This document shows positions 49,538 through 57,167 of a stretch of 64,000 nt of DNA, piece after piece (within the stretch, counting starts at the first letter, position 1; every line of letters begins with the position of its first letter). The translations under genes were made by a program, and so were the position numbers. The notes beneath the pieces were generated by a model. The model saw only the letters and a program-made list of their open reading frames with translations, was not told the DNA's origin and did not search any database. Origin of the DNA: Mesorhizobium denitrificans (GTDB taxonomy: Bacteria > Pseudomonadota > Alphaproteobacteria > Rhizobiales > Rhizobiaceae); contig NZ_QURN01000014.1 of assembly GCF_003403035.1 (NCBI RefSeq), positions 79,291 through 143,290 on the forward strand, read 5' to 3'.

Positions 49538-51355
49538 CTACGCTGCCGCTGATTCTGCGGAAAGCATTCGCGACAGCCTGCTTTGCGGCAGCTTCGTAAG
49601 CGCCGCATACGCACCGCTTTCCGCAACCTCACCCGCGTGAAGCGCCACAACATGATCTGCAAATGCAATCATGGAAGGACGGTGCGCAATGGTCAGGATC
49701 GTCATATCCCCGCGCAGCGCCATAATCGTCTCCGAAATCAGGCTTTGATGACGCCAGTCGAGAGCGCTCGTTGCCTCATCGAGGATGAGCAGAGCCGGTT
49801 TGCGTATCAAAGCGCGCGCAAGCGCGATGCGCTGGCGCTCCCCGCCAGACATCCGAATGCCCCGCGCGCCGATTTCCGTTTCAAGTCCTCTCGGCATCTG
49901 TCGCACGAAATTGTCTGCTCCGGCTTGCTTCAAAGCGCTCCAGATTTGCTCGTCAGATGCCTGCGGAGCCGCGAGCCTCAAATTGTTGGCGACCGTGTCG
50001 TCGAACAAAAATACGTCCTGCGGAACATAGGCGACCCGGTTTCGCCACGCGCGGCCTTCCTGCACCAGCAGCGGACGCCCGCCGATCAGCATTTCGCCAG
50101 CTTGCGGCATTTGCAGACCCAGCAGAATCTCGGCAACCGTGCTTTTTCCGGCCCCGGATTCGCCAATTAGCGCCGTCACCTTTCCTGCCGGCATATCGAA
50201 GCTGACATCCTTCAGCGCCGCTCGTTCGCTATCGGCTGAATACGCGAAGGTCACGTTTCGCAACTGGACCGAAGGCGCCGCCAATTCGCCGATCCACGCC
50301 GGTTGCTGCACTTCTTCGCTTTCTGCGCAGCGTTCCAGTTCGCCTCGCATCGATGCAATCGCCTGCACCGCCGGAAGCACTGCCAGCAATTGCTGGATAT
50401 AGGTTTGCAACTCACGGAACCTGCTGAAAATGCGCGTGAACAGCAGCAGCAGCACTATGGTTTCAGCCAGCGACAGGCGGAAAACCTCCAGCGCCGCATA
50501 GACGAATACGCAAAGCACCAGCCCGGCGAACACGTTGAAAAGCGCGGTGGAGTTTGTCGTCGCCAGCACATATTCACGGTCTTGCGCTCGCGCCTCTGCC
50601 TGAATGGATTTCACGCGATCGGTAAACTGCGTCTCGACGTTCAAGACCTTCGCAATCTTCATCCCATCGACCAGCTGGCTGATGGTTCCATGCATCTGCT
50701 TGCGATTTTTTCCGACGCGCGCGCCGTGCTTCATCGCCTGCGTGCGCACCGGCTGCAATACCGCAAAAACGACGACACCCACCACGCAGGCAAACGCGGT
50801 CATAGGCACCGAAACGAAGAATGACGACGCGACGTAGACCGCAAGCAAAACCAGCGTTTGCGCAAGCATAAGCACGCAGAAGCCAGCACCCTGCACGCGG
50901 TCGGTTTCGGTCGTAAGCGCATGTTCCGCATCAGAGGTTCGAATTGCGGAAAACACGTCCCATCGCGCCCGGCTCAGGCTCTCAAAAAGGCTGGTGCGTT
51001 CCCGCGCCACGTAGTCGAAAAGCAATTCGCCCATATGTGCCGAGCGCAGCCGTTGAAACCACGCCTGAAGCACCAGCAGCACGGCCAAAAAGACCAGCGC
51101 CGGTCCGATCTTCAGCGTTCCGCCCGACAAAAACGACAAGGCCGGAATGTTGATTACCGTTCCGTCGAGCCCACCCGAAGCAAACCCCAACAGCGGAATC
51201 AGCATCAGAATCGATACGCCATCCACCACGCTTGCCAGAAGAAGGTAGCCAAGCGCGATCCAAGCGCGCTTGCCGGAGCGCTTCCAGAAGTCGCGCGCAA
51301 AGCGCCAGACCTCGGCCAGCCCCGCTTTTTTCTGAGCGCTTTGCGCTTGCGTCAT
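49538..51355 (-). CDS. Lasso-peptide ABC exporter (D), fused permease-ATPase
   Basis: Half-transporter of 605 residues with an N-terminal six-helix ABC exporter domain (~30-330) and an ATPase domain (~360-600). It probably secretes the mature lasso peptide and gives self-protection. Nucleotide motifs are VTALIGESGAGKSTVAEILLG (Walker A), IRMSGGERQRIALARALIRK (signature), ALLILDEATSALD (Walker B) and LTIAHRPSM (H-loop). It has no C39 peptidase domain, fitting a system with its own leader protease. Alone it could be taken for an EPS or lipid exporter. However, its ATG overlaps the kinase gene stop by 4 bases, tying it to the lasso operon. It is convergent with the ExoX-like gene. Confidence 0.88.
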   Translation of the reverse strand: MTQAQSAQKKAGLAEVWRFARDFWKRSGKRAWIALGYLLLASVVDGVSILMLIPLLGFASGGLDGTVINIPALSFLSGGTLKIGPALVFLAVLLVLQAWFQRLRSAHMGELLFDYVARERTSLFESLSRARWDVFSAIRTSDAEHALTTETDRVQGAGFCVLMLAQTLVLLAVYVASSFFVSVPMTAFACVVGVVVFAVLQPVRTQAMKHGARVGKNRKQMHGTISQLVDGMKIAKVLNVETQFTDRVKSIQAEARAQDREYVLATTNSTALFNVFAGLVLCVFVYAALEVFRLSLAETIVLLLLFTRIFSRFRELQTYIQQLLAVLPAVQAIASMRGELERCAESEEVQQPAWIGELAAPSVQLRNVTFAYSADSERAALKDVSFDMPAGKVTALIGESGAGKSTVAEILLGLQMPQAGEMLIGGRPLLVQEGRAWRNRVAYVPQDVFLFDDTVANNLRLAAPQASDEQIWSALKQAGADNFVRQMPRGLETEIGARGIRMSGGERQRIALARALIRKPALLILDEATSALDWRHQSLISETIMALRGDMTILTIAHRPSMIAFADHVVALHAGEVAESGAYAALTKLPQSRLSRMLSAESAAA

Positions 51356-52338
51356 GAGCGCGCCAGATCGTCTATGATCTGCCCCTCGATTTCGCCCGCG
51401 CGGCCAAGATTATCAGCCACGACCAGCCGCGCCGAAACGCTTTGATTTGAAAGCGCCGCACATTTTCTAAAATGATCCCGCATCGGCAGGCTCGCGGTAA
51501 GCTTCGATCCGAAACGGCTGATAAAGGAAAACCGCAGCAAGGCCCCGAAAGCTGCATGCGTATCAAGTCGTTGCATCTGCGCTTGCGGTCCGCGTTCAAG
51601 CACGTAAAGACGCGAAAGTCGCGCTGGCCGACCCTGAAAATGATGGCTCAGATCGTACTGTCGCTTCGGTTCCAGCCCGGTATGCGGCAGTTGTTGACCC
51701 TCGTCGGCGCGCCACAGCAGCGTATCGGCGTACCGTTCCGCCACCTTCAAACGCGGAAATGATGGCACGATAAATGGTTGCCCATGCGCATCAAATTCAA
51801 TCGCGACCAGATCGTCGGACAAAAGCGCATGTCCCTTGGAAAGGAGCATCGCCGCTGTCGTAGACTTTCCGGTTCCCTTGTCCGCCATCAACACAACGCC
51901 ACCATCACCCACCGAAATGGCCGATGCGTGCAACACGAGTATTCCCCGTAAATGCAGATAGAGCGCCATGACCGGACCGAGCAGCGGCAGTGCAAGGAGT
52001 GAGGCGCCCACCCCAACTGCGGGCTGTACCGATATGCTGTCACCACAGATTTCGAACGCGCCCACAGGGCCCCAAACCAACAGCTGTCGTTCAGCCGAAA
52101 ATTCAAACATTGGCGGAGCATCCGCCCCAGGTATTTCGACACCAAGATCGCGCACGACGATGGATAGATCAGCGGGGCCACCATCCCCTTCCCATACCGC
52201 ATCGAGCAGCACTTGCGAGTCGATCCGCAGTCCGAACGCGCAATAGCTGCGCAAGGGTGCGGCGGCGGCATGAGGCGCGGTGAGCGCTTCAACGGTTCTC
52301 AAATGCTTACCCCGCTTGCGTTGAGTTCGCCGAGCCAT
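51352..52338 (-). CDS. HPr-kinase-like lasso-peptide tailoring kinase (K)
   Basis: Protein of up to 328 residues with the HPr kinase/phosphorylase C-terminal fold. LRGILVLHASAISVGDGGVVL leads into the Walker A loop DKGTGKSTTAAML (~155-160), followed by GHALLSDDLVAIE (~169-181). Such stand-alone kinases in lasso clusters (paeninodin type) phosphorylate the C-terminal Ser side chain of the precursor, and the precursor here ends in Ser. No HPr or PTS genes are nearby, which argues against a sugar-regulation role. The ATG at 52338 lies inside the cyclase gene; a TTG at 52302 overlapping its stop as TTGA is an alternative start. Its stop overlaps the exporter. Confidence 0.85.
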   Translation of the reverse strand: MARRTQRKRGKHLRTVEALTAPHAAAAPLRSYCAFGLRIDSQVLLDAVWEGDGGPADLSIVVRDLGVEIPGADAPPMFEFSAERQLLVWGPVGAFEICGDSISVQPAVGVGASLLALPLLGPVMALYLHLRGILVLHASAISVGDGGVVLMADKGTGKSTTAAMLLSKGHALLSDDLVAIEFDAHGQPFIVPSFPRLKVAERYADTLLWRADEGQQLPHTGLEPKRQYDLSHHFQGRPARLSRLYVLERGPQAQMQRLDTHAAFGALLRFSFISRFGSKLTASLPMRDHFRKCAALSNQSVSARLVVADNLGRAGEIEGQIIDDLARS

Positions 52339-54191
52339 CTATCCAGCATCACAGATCGCCACACATTCTGAATGTCCTGAAGCGATGCTCCTGAAGGATC
52401 GTTCTTGATGGTGCGATAGGACCGGCGCGCGCAATCCAGATTCACGAAACACGCGATGCGCTCGGACCCTGGCCCAAGAACATCGCTGATGAGCGCGTCG
52501 TGGTGAACAACCAAACCACGCGCAAGATTGCCGCGAAAATCCACCTTACTATACCGCCAGCACACGCTTTCCGGCAAAATTCCCGCCATCGACTTGCGCA
52601 ATATGTAGCGCGGCCAGCCGTCACGCAGTTTCCATTCCGATGGCAAGGCCAGGCAGAAAGTCACGAGGTCCTTGTCCCAGAACGGATAGCGCGGCTCTAC
52701 CCCCTGCCGCGCGGCAGCCTTGTCCAAAATCTCGAACCCATTAGCGACCAGCGGCCCTGACAATTGCCAGAGGTGCAGCGCGCCATCGCTGTCACGCACG
52801 CTTTGCGGCGGTCGAGTCTCCTCCATCCACCGCTCGATCGCGTCTGGATTGACTCGGCTCTCATTGACTATTTCCAAAGGCGAACGCTGGTTGTCGGCAC
52901 CGTTTTTTCGCAGCAGCTTGCGATACGCGCCGACCCCTATTTTGACATAAGCACCATATGGCCCCTGCGCCATTCCATAGAGCGCCAGCTTCAGAAACTG
53001 CCGGTACGCGCTTTCATTGTGGATCTTTGCTGCACCTCGCACCTCCGTCCAAAGCGCGCCCCAGCGTCCCGCAACAGAAAGCTCAACCAGCCGACCCTGC
53101 CCGTGAGAAACGACTTCGTCGCCGCCGTGGCCATCAAGCAGAACGCGAACACCATCCCGGCCCGCCGCTTCATACAACAGCCCGGAAATTCCGAGACCCG
53201 GCGCACACAGCGCACCCTCCTGCTGATGCACGAGATTATCGAGTTGGCCGAAAGGCGGCCTATCGGCCACATCGATACTCGTCGGCTGATACTTGCCCGA
53301 CTGCAACACCTTTTCGATCCAAGGCTGCTCGTCGAACTTTGAGCCCTTGCCGAACACCATCGAATAGGTGCGAAGCCCCTCCGAGCCTTGCGATGCCATT
53401 GCGCAAATTGAAGAAGAGTCCAGTCCGCCCGACAGCATCGCCCCGACATTTCCGCCCCGCAAACGACGCTGGACCGAGCGCTGAAACAGGTCACGAAACT
53501 GCTCAGCAGCATCCGTCCGCACGCCCTCACGAGATGGTTCAACGGTCCAATACGAGCCTATTCGAACGCCGGATTTGTCAGCCCACAATTGCGAGCGCGG
53601 CGGCAGTTTCAACACGCCGTCAACCGAAGTCGTTTCAGAACTGTCCGGCAAACCGGTCAGAAAACGGGCAATCAAGCTTTGCGTCAGCCGCCATTGCCCA
53701 TCCGCAAGTTGGACGATCGGGCGCACCTCCGAAGCGAATGCGAAACGCTCGTCATTATCGTGATAGTAGAACGGCTTGACGCCGAAGCGATCCCGCGCGG
53801 CGTAAATGCCTCGCCTGCCGCCATCCCAGATCGCGAACGCAAAATCACCTTCCAGATGACAGGCGCATTCCTCGCCCCATTTCGCATATGCATGGAGAAT
53901 GATCTGGGCATCGCTCAGCGGTTTAGCTGTCGCGCCAATGGTCGAAATAAGCTCCTGCCGATTGTCCAGCCTGCAATCCGCCGTAATTGCGAGCTCCGGC
54001 GCAGTCCATTCGCAAATTTGGGGAACATCGCCGCCGAGCGCATCAAGATGCGCGTTGCAGAAAGAAGCGCTGCGCAGGCGCAGGACATGCCCGCCATCGC
54101 GCGCGCGGTGCTTCATTGCGCCAAGCAGCACCTTGGCCGACGCATTGTGCGCCCTGCCCTTGCGCGAATATATGCCCCCGATGCCGCTCAT
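52299..54191 (-). CDS. Asparagine-synthetase-like lasso macrolactam synthetase (C)
   Basis: ATP-dependent ring-forming enzyme of 630 residues. It adenylates the Asp/Glu side chain of the core and joins it to the new N-terminus, giving the lasso ring. The N-terminal glutaminase-like domain begins MSGIGGIYSRKGRAHNASAK: residue 2 is Ser where true asparagine synthetases need catalytic Cys, so ammonia production from glutamine is not expected. The C-terminal ATP-pyrophosphatase domain has VGAMLSGGLDSSSICAMASQG (PP-loop SGGLDS) near residue 255 and LLDGHGGDEVVSHGQG. It is coupled to B2 by a 4-base overlap (ATGA) and to the kinase gene downstream. All features fit lasso C proteins better than AsnB. 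Confidence 0.92.
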   Translation of the reverse strand: MSGIGGIYSRKGRAHNASAKVLLGAMKHRARDGGHVLRLRSASFCNAHLDALGGDVPQICEWTAPELAITADCRLDNRQELISTIGATAKPLSDAQIILHAYAKWGEECACHLEGDFAFAIWDGGRRGIYAARDRFGVKPFYYHDNDERFAFASEVRPIVQLADGQWRLTQSLIARFLTGLPDSSETTSVDGVLKLPPRSQLWADKSGVRIGSYWTVEPSREGVRTDAAEQFRDLFQRSVQRRLRGGNVGAMLSGGLDSSSICAMASQGSEGLRTYSMVFGKGSKFDEQPWIEKVLQSGKYQPTSIDVADRPPFGQLDNLVHQQEGALCAPGLGISGLLYEAAGRDGVRVLLDGHGGDEVVSHGQGRLVELSVAGRWGALWTEVRGAAKIHNESAYRQFLKLALYGMAQGPYGAYVKIGVGAYRKLLRKNGADNQRSPLEIVNESRVNPDAIERWMEETRPPQSVRDSDGALHLWQLSGPLVANGFEILDKAAARQGVEPRYPFWDKDLVTFCLALPSEWKLRDGWPRYILRKSMAGILPESVCWRYSKVDFRGNLARGLVVHHDALISDVLGPGSERIACFVNLDCARRSYRTIKNDPSGASLQDIQNVWRSVMLDRWLGELNASGVSI

Positions 54192-54601
54192 CGCTTTTCT
54201 GTCAGGTCGACGAGATGGACAAAGGACGTCGCCTCAAGTCCCGGCCCGCCTAAAACGACTGCCTTGCCGCTGATTAGCCAAGCATGGGCCTTCAATGAGT
54301 TTGACGAATTGCCGTCAACGCCGATGCGGATCGTTGACGCTTGCCCGCGCCGCGCGAGCAAAAATCGCCCAGCAACCGCCTGCGTCAGACAGCTTGCGTG
54401 GGGCACGAAGCGCGCAGCAGTTGAAACGCCCCACGCCACTTTTCGCAAATCGACGGGACGGCGTTTGGCGCGATGAAAACGGCTGAGCAGCCCATCGATC
54501 CGCTTGTACCCAATCGTGCTCAAGCCAACCCGAACCACGCAGACAACGCCAAGGCAAATCGCGAGATGCGCGGCCTTATTTATTCGGCTGCGGATGGGCA
54601 T
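54188..54601 (-). CDS. Lasso-peptide leader protease, B2 (transglutaminase-like)
   Basis: Cysteine protease of 137 residues expected to cut the leader from the precursor between B1 binding and cyclisation. The catalytic region reads RFVPHASCLTQAVAGRFLLARRG (Cys71) and LKAHAWLISGKAVVLGG (His106), the Cys/His pattern of the lasso B2 family (transglutaminase_3). I cannot pick the third residue with confidence. The start MPIRSRINKAAHLAICL at 54601 overlaps the 3' end of B1 by 26 bases; the longer frame is unlikely. Its stop overlaps the C gene by 4 bases. Confidence 0.85.
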   Translation of the reverse strand: MPIRSRINKAAHLAICLGVVCVVRVGLSTIGYKRIDGLLSRFHRAKRRPVDLRKVAWGVSTAARFVPHASCLTQAVAGRFLLARRGQASTIRIGVDGNSSNSLKAHAWLISGKAVVLGGPGLEATSFVHLVDLTEKR

Positions 54602-54869
54602 TATCGACTTTAACCAAGCCGGCGCGCGACAAAGTGGACAGAAGAGCAGAAGCGTCCGCCCGGCAAACATCTGCGGCAACATCGAAGCGGCGCGTTATCG
54701 CCGTGCAAACCTCATCCAGCGAGCTGGGAGATTGCAATTGCTCCCAGATAGCAGCACCAACGGGATTAAGGCTGTAGTAGACATTCGAATCCATGTCGAG
54801 CACAGCAATATCCTTGCCCATGGGGCAAGCCACTGCACTCTTTGAAACCGAGAAAATCGACCCATTCAT
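54576..54869 (-). CDS. Lasso-peptide leader-recognition protein, B1 (PqqD-like RRE)
   Basis: PqqD-fold RiPP recognition element of 97 residues that grips the precursor leader and presents it to B2 and C. VLDMDSNVYYSLNPVGAAIWEQLQSPSSLDEVC is the typical PqqD/B1 core (DxxxxxYYxLNxxGAxIWxxL), followed by helices ending in VKVDNAHPQPNK. I start at the ATG at 54869. An in-frame TTG at 54953 would overlap the precursor stop but would run translation through a strong hairpin, and the extra residues do not look conserved. A GGAAGAGAG stretch upstream can serve as ribosome site. It overlaps B2 by 26 bases. Confidence 0.88.
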   Translation of the reverse strand: MNGSIFSVSKSAVACPMGKDIAVLDMDSNVYYSLNPVGAAIWEQLQSPSSLDEVCTAITRRFDVAADVCRADASALLSTLSRAGLVKVDNAHPQPNK

Positions 54870-54914
54870 ATCAGCAGACAACTCTCTTCCCCCTCGCGAG
54901 TAGAAAAGTGTGAT

Positions 54915-54938
54915 GGGAGCGGCTACGCAGCCGCTCCC
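54915..54938 (-). terminator. Attenuator/stability hairpin between the lasso precursor and B1
   Basis: GGGAGCGGCT and AGCCGCTCCC form a perfect 10-bp stem around ACGC, 12 bases after the precursor stop and 45 bases before B1. On the minus strand it is followed by ATCACACTTTTCT, a weak T-rich stretch. It probably makes precursor mRNA exceed enzyme mRNA by partial termination or by protecting the 3' end. Confidence 0.7.
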
Positions 54939-54949
54939 AACCTTATCAT

Positions 54950-55102
54950 TCAAGAGAAAGTAAGATCCCCGAACGGGGTTCCTGTCGGAAAGGTCGCATC
55001 GAGCGACCAGCCTGACGATTGACCCTGCGTCAAGGATTCGATGGTGCCATGCACGACGAGTTCTGGAGCTTGATACTCCAACTTCCCATCTTCATTTTCC
55101 AT
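54950..55102 (-). CDS. Lasso-peptide precursor (A)
   Basis: Small RiPP precursor of 50 residues. The ATG at 55102 follows AAGGAG at good spacing; the frame is open upstream but unsupported. The leader of 26 residues, MENEDGKLEYQAPELVVHG then TIESLTQ, fits the lasso rule YxxPxLxxxGxxxxxT exactly (Tyr10, Pro13, Leu15, Gly19, Thr25), with Thr at position -2 from the core. The 24-residue core starts with Gly1. The first acidic residue, Asp9, lies at one of the allowed ring positions (7-9), predicting a nine-residue ring GQSSGWSLD and a 15-residue tail ATFPTGTPFGDLTFS. The C-terminal Ser24 is a likely kinase target. B1, B2, C, kinase and exporter genes follow. Confidence 0.9.
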   Translation of the reverse strand: MENEDGKLEYQAPELVVHGTIESLTQGQSSGWSLDATFPTGTPFGDLTFS

Positions 55103-55602
55103 TGTGGTCTCCTTCTCGACTTCGCCAGCAAGCCCCCTTTTGCCCCACTTGCGTGACAGAAAGTGTTCTTGCTGCAGTGCAATAGCGACACAATCACAAT
55201 CGAACGTCAAGGCCGATCGAATTCAGCCTGCCCAATTTATACTTTACATTAATATGGTTATTTTGAATAATTTTAGATGTTCTACCAATTATATAACCGT
55301 TATTTCGGCATAAGGTAAAACTAAAAATATATATTATGATATAAAATTAGACCTATACACCCTCGCTATATTCGCAGAAATGCTCATGAAATATCCTTCC
55401 GTGCTGAAAAATTGGGCAATCATACCAGCACGCGGGCAAGCGCATGGAGATATAAGCGCCAAATATGCAACAGATTCATGATATTTGGATGTAACCTGCC
55501 GTTTGACCATTTGTATGCTCCATATCGTATGGACAGCATGTTCTACGATTCTATACTTTTTCGCACTTGCAGCATGGATCAGGGGCTTGCTAAGCTCTCT
55601 GA
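55103..55602. promoter_or_regulatory. AT-rich divergent region between lasso precursor and nucleotidyltransferase genes
   Basis: Five hundred bases without a convincing gene. The part from about 55230 to 55380 is strongly AT-rich with TA-dense runs. The right part (55412-55602) holds only short frames with no codon-like or family signal. It contains the candidate lasso promoter at 55182-55210. AT-richness suggests silencing by a nucleoid protein, or foreign origin. Confidence 0.5.
55182..55210 (-). promoter_or_regulatory. Candidate promoter of the lasso operon
   Basis: On the minus strand CTTGACG (-35, 55211-55205) is followed after 17 bases by CGCTAT (-10, 55187-55182), about 80 bases before the precursor ATG. 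This resembles the alphaproteobacterial housekeeping form CTTGAC-N17-CTATAT. TGCAGTGCAATAG overlaps the -10 and is weakly like the EPS operator words. Confidence 0.45.
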
Positions 55603-56691
55603 GTGGAAAGAGTGCCGGTACCTTATACGTTCAACGCACCCCCGAATGATGTCCGAAAGGTAGCGGACTTCGTTCAAAGCCTTATGGCAGAAGTGCTGGA
55701 GCTTTCACCGATCGTGGATCAGGACTTGCCTGACCTCGACGTTTTGATCGAGGTGCTTCGTATCAACAAACTGTCAGTTCAAATCCTGCCTTTACTTAGA
55801 GATCGCCACGCTAAACTTGCCGCAACTTACAACAATCATCGCTTGAGAACCGTCGCACTGAATGCGCAATGTCTTCGTTCAGCGACCTGCGCGCAGGCAG
55901 TTCTTGAATCGCGCGGCCTGAAATTTCTGCTGTTCAAGGGCCCGCCGCAACAGATGCAGCTATATGGCAACCGCTACGCGCGGCCCTGCGCGGATCTGGA
56001 CATATTGGTGCAGCCGGCCGACTTCGTTACAGCAAGAATCGCCTTGCAGGAGATCGGTTACAAAGTAGCGCAGAAATCGAACTCGCTTTGGTGGAGCCGC
56101 TTTTTGGGCGAACAGCACCTGAGTCACGATTCGGGCGCCATCATTGATCTGCACCATCGTCTTCACCAACCCGGCTCACCGGGGCCCGCCACCGTGACCT
56201 CTTTTCTGGAGAGGGGCCGGATGTTGGCTATCGACGAGACAGCCTATGTCGTTCCGCCTCTGGAAGACGTGCTGTTGATCTGCTGCGTCAATCTCGCCAA
56301 AGCGCTGTTCAACAGAGAGCCATGCGGTGGCTATGTTCTGGACATCGCCGCGGCTCTGCTGCGGCTCGGCGCTAAAGACCGCGCGGCCTGTCGTGATCGC
56401 GCGGCTCAACTCGGCATGCAGGGAATCTTCCTGCTCGGCATGCGCGCAGTCTCAGCCACCGTTGATCGTTCTATCGTCCCCGACAGCGCAGACGAATTTC
56501 TTCCCAGCGTCGACGATCTCACCTTGCGCGACATGCTGCTCACCCCCTCCCTGCCCGACATGCATTGGATTGGCCGACGCGAAATGCTCTGGGCCGTTTG
56601 CTCCGAGCGCGGGCATCGTTACATTGCAGAATTAAGCTGGGCGTTTGCGTCTGAGGCTGGCAGACGTATGTTTGCACGCGGCGAAGTTTGA
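55603..56691 (+). CDS. Nucleotidyltransferase-family protein of the lasso cluster
   Basis: Protein of up to 362 residues of the uncharacterised nucleotidyltransferase family NTP_transf_5. The polymerase-beta-like site is FLLFKGPPQQMQLYGNRYARPCADLDILV, with Lys112-Gly113 and the Asp131-x-Asp133 metal pair. Members are frequent in lasso clusters; in pseudomycoidin biosynthesis a homologue is linked to further modification of the phosphorylated peptide. It is divergent from the precursor gene. The start is uncertain: GTG at 55603 opens the frame, while the first ATG is at 55684; neither has a strong ribosome site. Function here is inferred from context. Confidence 0.8.
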   Translation: MERVPVPYTFNAPPNDVRKVADFVQSLMAEVLELSPIVDQDLPDLDVLIEVLRINKLSVQILPLLRDRHAKLAATYNNHRLRTVALNAQCLRSATCAQAVLESRGLKFLLFKGPPQQMQLYGNRYARPCADLDILVQPADFVTARIALQEIGYKVAQKSNSLWWSRFLGEQHLSHDSGAIIDLHHRLHQPGSPGPATVTSFLERGRMLAIDETAYVVPPLEDVLLICCVNLAKALFNREPCGGYVLDIAAALLRLGAKDRAACRDRAAQLGMQGIFLLGMRAVSATVDRSIVPDSADEFLPSVDDLTLRDMLLTPSLPDMHWIGRREMLWAVCSERGHRYIAELSWAFASEAGRRMFARGEV

Positions 56692-56692
56692 A

Positions 56693-57094
56693 ATGCCCTT
56701 GCACCTTCGCCCAGCACCGGAGTGGTTAATGCTGAGACCGTTTAGCTTCCGCATCAGAAATCCACAGCGTGACAAGCAAACTGATGCCGAGCGCTTCAAG
56801 CATTTGGCAACCGTCATTGACGAAACCATTGCTGAAGTCGCAGCGGAACAGGAAGGCTTGGACCGTCGCTATAAATTATCTCAATCCGACGCCGCATTGC
56901 TGATGATGGCATCAGACAATGACGACGTGACCGAAACACATGCGCATACGCGCCTGTCATCCCTCGAAGCGACGATCATCGCTTGCGAAGAGCGCTTGAA
57001 GGAACTGGGTACCCAGAAGAATTTGCTGCAGAAATTGCGCGGGGAATTGCAGCCGCTACTCGCAAGCAAAGGCGACAAGCCAACGGCAGGCTGA
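56693..57094 (+). CDS. Small coiled-coil hypothetical protein
   Basis: Unrecognised protein of 133 residues from the ATG at 56693; an ATG at 56729 is another option. After a basic start (FSFRIRNPQRDKQTDAERFK) two long amphipathic, coiled-coil-like helices follow: HLATVIDETIAEVAAEQEGL and SLEATIIACEERLKELGTQK. The ATG begins one base after the nucleotidyltransferase stop, so the two genes are almost certainly co-transcribed. It may be a partner of that enzyme or an unrelated passenger. I see no signal peptide or membrane segment. Confidence 0.65.
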   Translation: MPLHLRPAPEWLMLRPFSFRIRNPQRDKQTDAERFKHLATVIDETIAEVAAEQEGLDRRYKLSQSDAALLMMASDNDDVTETHAHTRLSSLEATIIACEERLKELGTQKNLLQKLRGELQPLLASKGDKPTAG

Positions 57095-57167
57095 GGACGG
57101 ATATAATTCAACCTGGAAAATTTGGCTGGGGAACTGGGAGAAAGTACTTGGCCTGCAGTCTGGAAGC

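Noticed and set aside
49538..51355. ABC protein as an EPS or lipid A exporter (MsbA/ExsA-like)
   Set aside because: It overlaps the lasso kinase gene by 4 bases and is convergent to the EPS side, so lasso export is the better call.
51352..52338. True HPr kinase/phosphorylase of the PTS
   Set aside because: No HPr, EI or EIIA genes nearby. It lies between lasso C and D genes and its N-terminal part is unlike HprK.
54870..54953. TTG start at 54953 for B1, overlapping the precursor stop
   Set aside because: It would run translation through a perfect 10-bp hairpin, and the added residues do not resemble PqqD. The ATG at 54869 is preferred.
55412..55663. 83-codon plus-strand frame upstream of the nucleotidyltransferase
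   Set aside because: No ribosome site and no family resemblance. It overlaps the likely nucleotidyltransferase start in another frame.
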